Of a stretch of DNA of 64,000 bases, positions 62,036 through 64,000 are shown one piece after another. Made by a program: the position numbers and the translations under genes. The stretch comes from Grammothele lineata (Eukaryota > Basidiomycota > Agaricomycetes > Polyporales > Polyporaceae), in the NCBI GenBank assembly GCA_002150815.3, contig NDFF03000033.1:310001-374000 (forward strand). The letters are read 5' to 3'. Under the pieces are notes generated by a model that saw only the letters and a program-made list of their open reading frames with translations, did no database searches and was not told the DNA's origin. Numbering within the stretch: the first letter of the stretch is position 1; each line of letters opens with the position of its first letter.

Positions 62036-62480
62036 TAGAAGTCTCATCCACATTCTAGTAATGCATTTATCACGCGTTAGACGGACACTACTTCGCGCAT
62101 ACTTTAGGGCATATTTGCCAGCTGGGCAATTGATTCCTTGCACGCCATGGTCGGCTCTTCATCTCACATCGCACTGTATTCTCGACACATGTACTGCCCC
62201 GGAGGCTAACGAGCACGGTTGCTTGGGCCTGCATTGCCTGTCATGCCATATAGATCGGAGCATTCAACAAACAATCTTCAGGCAATACACGTGAATGACC
62301 ATGGTCGAACAAGATAGAATTCCCAAGTAATGTTACAGACAGCATATAGCAGCGCAAACGCGCAATAAACAGCACAAGCAACAAGCATCATGCGTACGTA
62401 GAGGCATATAGAACATAGGAAAGGAGAACAGATAGCATGGAGCACCAAGAAGAGAACAAGTGTCCCTGTCGGCAAGACAA
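62036..62480. other. Convergent intergenic region
   Basis: 445 bp between the 3' ends of the CorA-type and PHD genes, relatively AT-rich. No gene is seen. Confidence 0.35.
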
Positions 62481-64000
62481 CTAATGACGAGCAATCGGCG
62501 GAGACCGGTTCGGGTGCCAGTGCTCGACCTCAGGCTGCTCGGGCGCGACGTACAATTTGATCTTCCGCATTTGCATTGGCCCATCGTCGGGCCTGCTTGA
62601 TGGGCCCGCGGACATAGGCATAGGCATAGGCGCTCCTCCAGGGGGACCTAGCCTACTGTACGTCGGTGGCGCAGCAGGCGGCGGTGGCGGCGGACGGGTA
62701 GGTGAGCGCATGTCTGGGGTTGGGGAGAGCATCATAGCGAGAGAAGGCGACATTCCCTGGTTGTTCCGCTGTACGGTCGCAGCAGACGGCTGCGGCGTCG
62801 AGTGCTGAGAGTGGTGACGTTTAGGCGATCGGATAGTAGGCGCCGGTGCGAGACGAGGCTCCTCTTGCGGCGACATCTCGTCCGGGTGCTTGCGTTTGCG
62901 CGGGCCTTGAGGCGGAGTCGTCATCATCATGGGGGACATCAGCTGGTGGTCAACGGGCGTGTGAGGCTGTGGCGGCGGGGGAGGGTGCTGGATCGGGTAC
63001 GGGTTGACTGGGTGTGGTGGCGGAGGAGGGGGACGAGTACCCCCAGGGGGTGCAGCCGCTGCCGCGGCGCTGCTCCACCTACTAGTGCCCCATGGCGGAG
63101 GTGGAGGTACATGATGAGATGCTGACGAGACCGGTCTATCATGCTGTGAAAGTGGTGGTTGTGGCTGAGCGTGCGGATGCGACTGAGCATGCGGATGTCC
63201 ATGTGGTGGGTGCGAATGTGAGTGCGAATGCGAATGCGAGTGAGAGGAAGAGGCGTGTGGGTGTGTGGGCTGCATCGAGCGAGAATGTGCAGACGCCCCG
63301 TTCGACGTCATCATGGGGCTGTGGCTGGTGGATGTCATCCGCGGAACGGAGATGCTAGACGACGAAGATGCACCGTTTGTCGGCGCGATGTTATCCGGCT
63401 GTCCAGGTGTAAAGCGAATCAACTCGACGAAGAGCGTCTGGGTGTACGGTGCAGGGAGGCGCATATACTTGATGTCCTTGCTGAACGTCTCCAGCATTAA
63501 CTTGGTGTCGACAAAAACGTCACGGTCGTTGCTGTCTGTGGGAGCGTAAGCAAATGATAACAAAATTCGGCTGACAAGAAAACTGACCAATGTGTTTCAC
63601 GCGGACCTCCGAGTACGGATAGACTCTGTTCTTCCTCACACAGCACAGCGGGCACAAGAACCGACTCCGTGTCCCCGGCTCCGCCGGGAAGAACACACAA
63701 CCCCCATGGTAAAACTTTTGGCACATTTCGCACTCGACCGTAGGGTAGCCCAGGAGGTAACCCGTGCGTCCACGGCAAATGCAACGCGTACCATCGTGCC
63801 AGTCTTTGTCGAGATCCTGGCCGAACGTGAACTTCGGCCGGCGACGCTTCTTCGTGCGCACCGGCGCAGGCTGTCCGGCGAGTACGCGGTGAAGCGACGC
63901 GAGCTCCAGGCCGAAGGAAACTTCGGCGTTCGGCGACACAAGGAACTGGATCTTGTACAACTTGCGCATATAGTGCCGCACCTGGGGGATGTACTCTGCG
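62481..64000 (-). CDS. PHD-finger protein, 3' part (runs off right edge)
   Basis: The frame enters from the right edge (EYIPQVRHYMRKLYKIQFLV), with SFGLELASLHRVLAGQ and a basic KKRRRPKF. A PHD finger follows: CIC, CEMC, HGGC, CPLCC give the Cys4-His-Cys3 ligand order. One intron (about 63544-63592) leads to DSNDRDVFVDTKLMLETFSK and YTQTLFVELIRFTPG. The last 320 residues are low-complexity: a His/Ser tract, Pro runs, and a basic RKRKHPDEM. PHD fingers read histone H3 tails, so a chromatin role is likely. Which complex is unknown; a KDM5/Ecm5-like C-terminus is one possibility I cannot support further. The N-terminus and start lie outside the window. Confidence 0.75.
63145..63246. repeat. Hexanucleotide-type repeat encoding a His/Ser-His/Pro tract
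   Basis: Degenerate GCGAAT/GTGAGT units on the plus strand encode, on the minus strand, five to six HS dipeptides followed by HPPHGHPHAQSHPHAQ. The repeat lies inside the PHD gene and keeps its frame, so it is coding low complexity rather than a separate element. Confidence 0.6.

Overview
The window is nuclear DNA of a filamentous basidiomycete, most likely an Agaricomycete. Genes are dense and on both strands. Introns are many and short (about 45-75 nt, GT-AG), exons are sometimes tiny (6, 17 and 18 nt), and the products are eukaryotic and fungal: LYS12, KCS1, SEC18, GCD2, BST1, UDS1. A secreted GH43 glycosidase and two aryl-alcohol-dehydrogenase-type aldo-keto reductases would suit a plant-litter or wood decomposer (inference). 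I see no rRNA, tRNA, CRISPR or bacterial-type operon. All gene models were assembled by hand from splice signals and frame continuity; no database search was run.

Layout. 1-5.5 kb: 5' part of an unknown minus-strand gene, then two tandem paralogues of a MYND-type protein; the second has lost the zinc finger and appears to end in a membrane helix. 5.7-9.8 kb: LYS12 (lysine biosynthesis) and a monocarboxylate-type MFS permease. 10-15.7 kb: an unknown protein rich in SUMO-consensus motifs, a CGI-58/ABHD5-type hydrolase, mitochondrial ribosomal protein uS11m, and head-to-head with it QCR9 of complex III. 16.4-20.3 kb: KCS1-type inositol hexakisphosphate kinase. 21.5-23.2 kb: an AT-rich island holding a five-exon orphan gene. 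23.4-28.6 kb: a forkhead/FHA factor (FHL1-like), a divergent MTFP1-type mitochondrial protein, and GCD2 (eIF2B delta). 29-34 kb: an F-box protein and SEC18/NSF. 34-38.3 kb: tandem aldo-keto reductases whose promoters are partly duplicated too. 39.7-41.4 kb: a GH43 enzyme with an apparent frameshift. 41.7-52 kb: F-box/coiled-coil protein, phosphatase inhibitor 2 (GLC8), UBE2O-type E2, STIMATE-type membrane protein. 52.5-62 kb: UDS1, BST1 (GPI inositol deacylase), CorA/MNR2-type Mg2+ transporter. 62.5-64 kb: 3' part of a PHD-finger protein running off the window.

Most genes are housekeeping and their neighbourhood carries little functional logic. The exceptions are the two tandem duplications (MYND pair, AKR pair), the mitochondrial head-to-head pair uS11m/QCR9, and the closely spaced divergent pairs FHL1/MTFP1 and BST1/CorA. 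The most unusual items are the C-terminal swap in the MYND pair, the AT-rich orphan gene with its palindromic promoter, the GH43 frameshift and the SUMO-motif-rich protein. I did not find a clearly novel multi-gene system.
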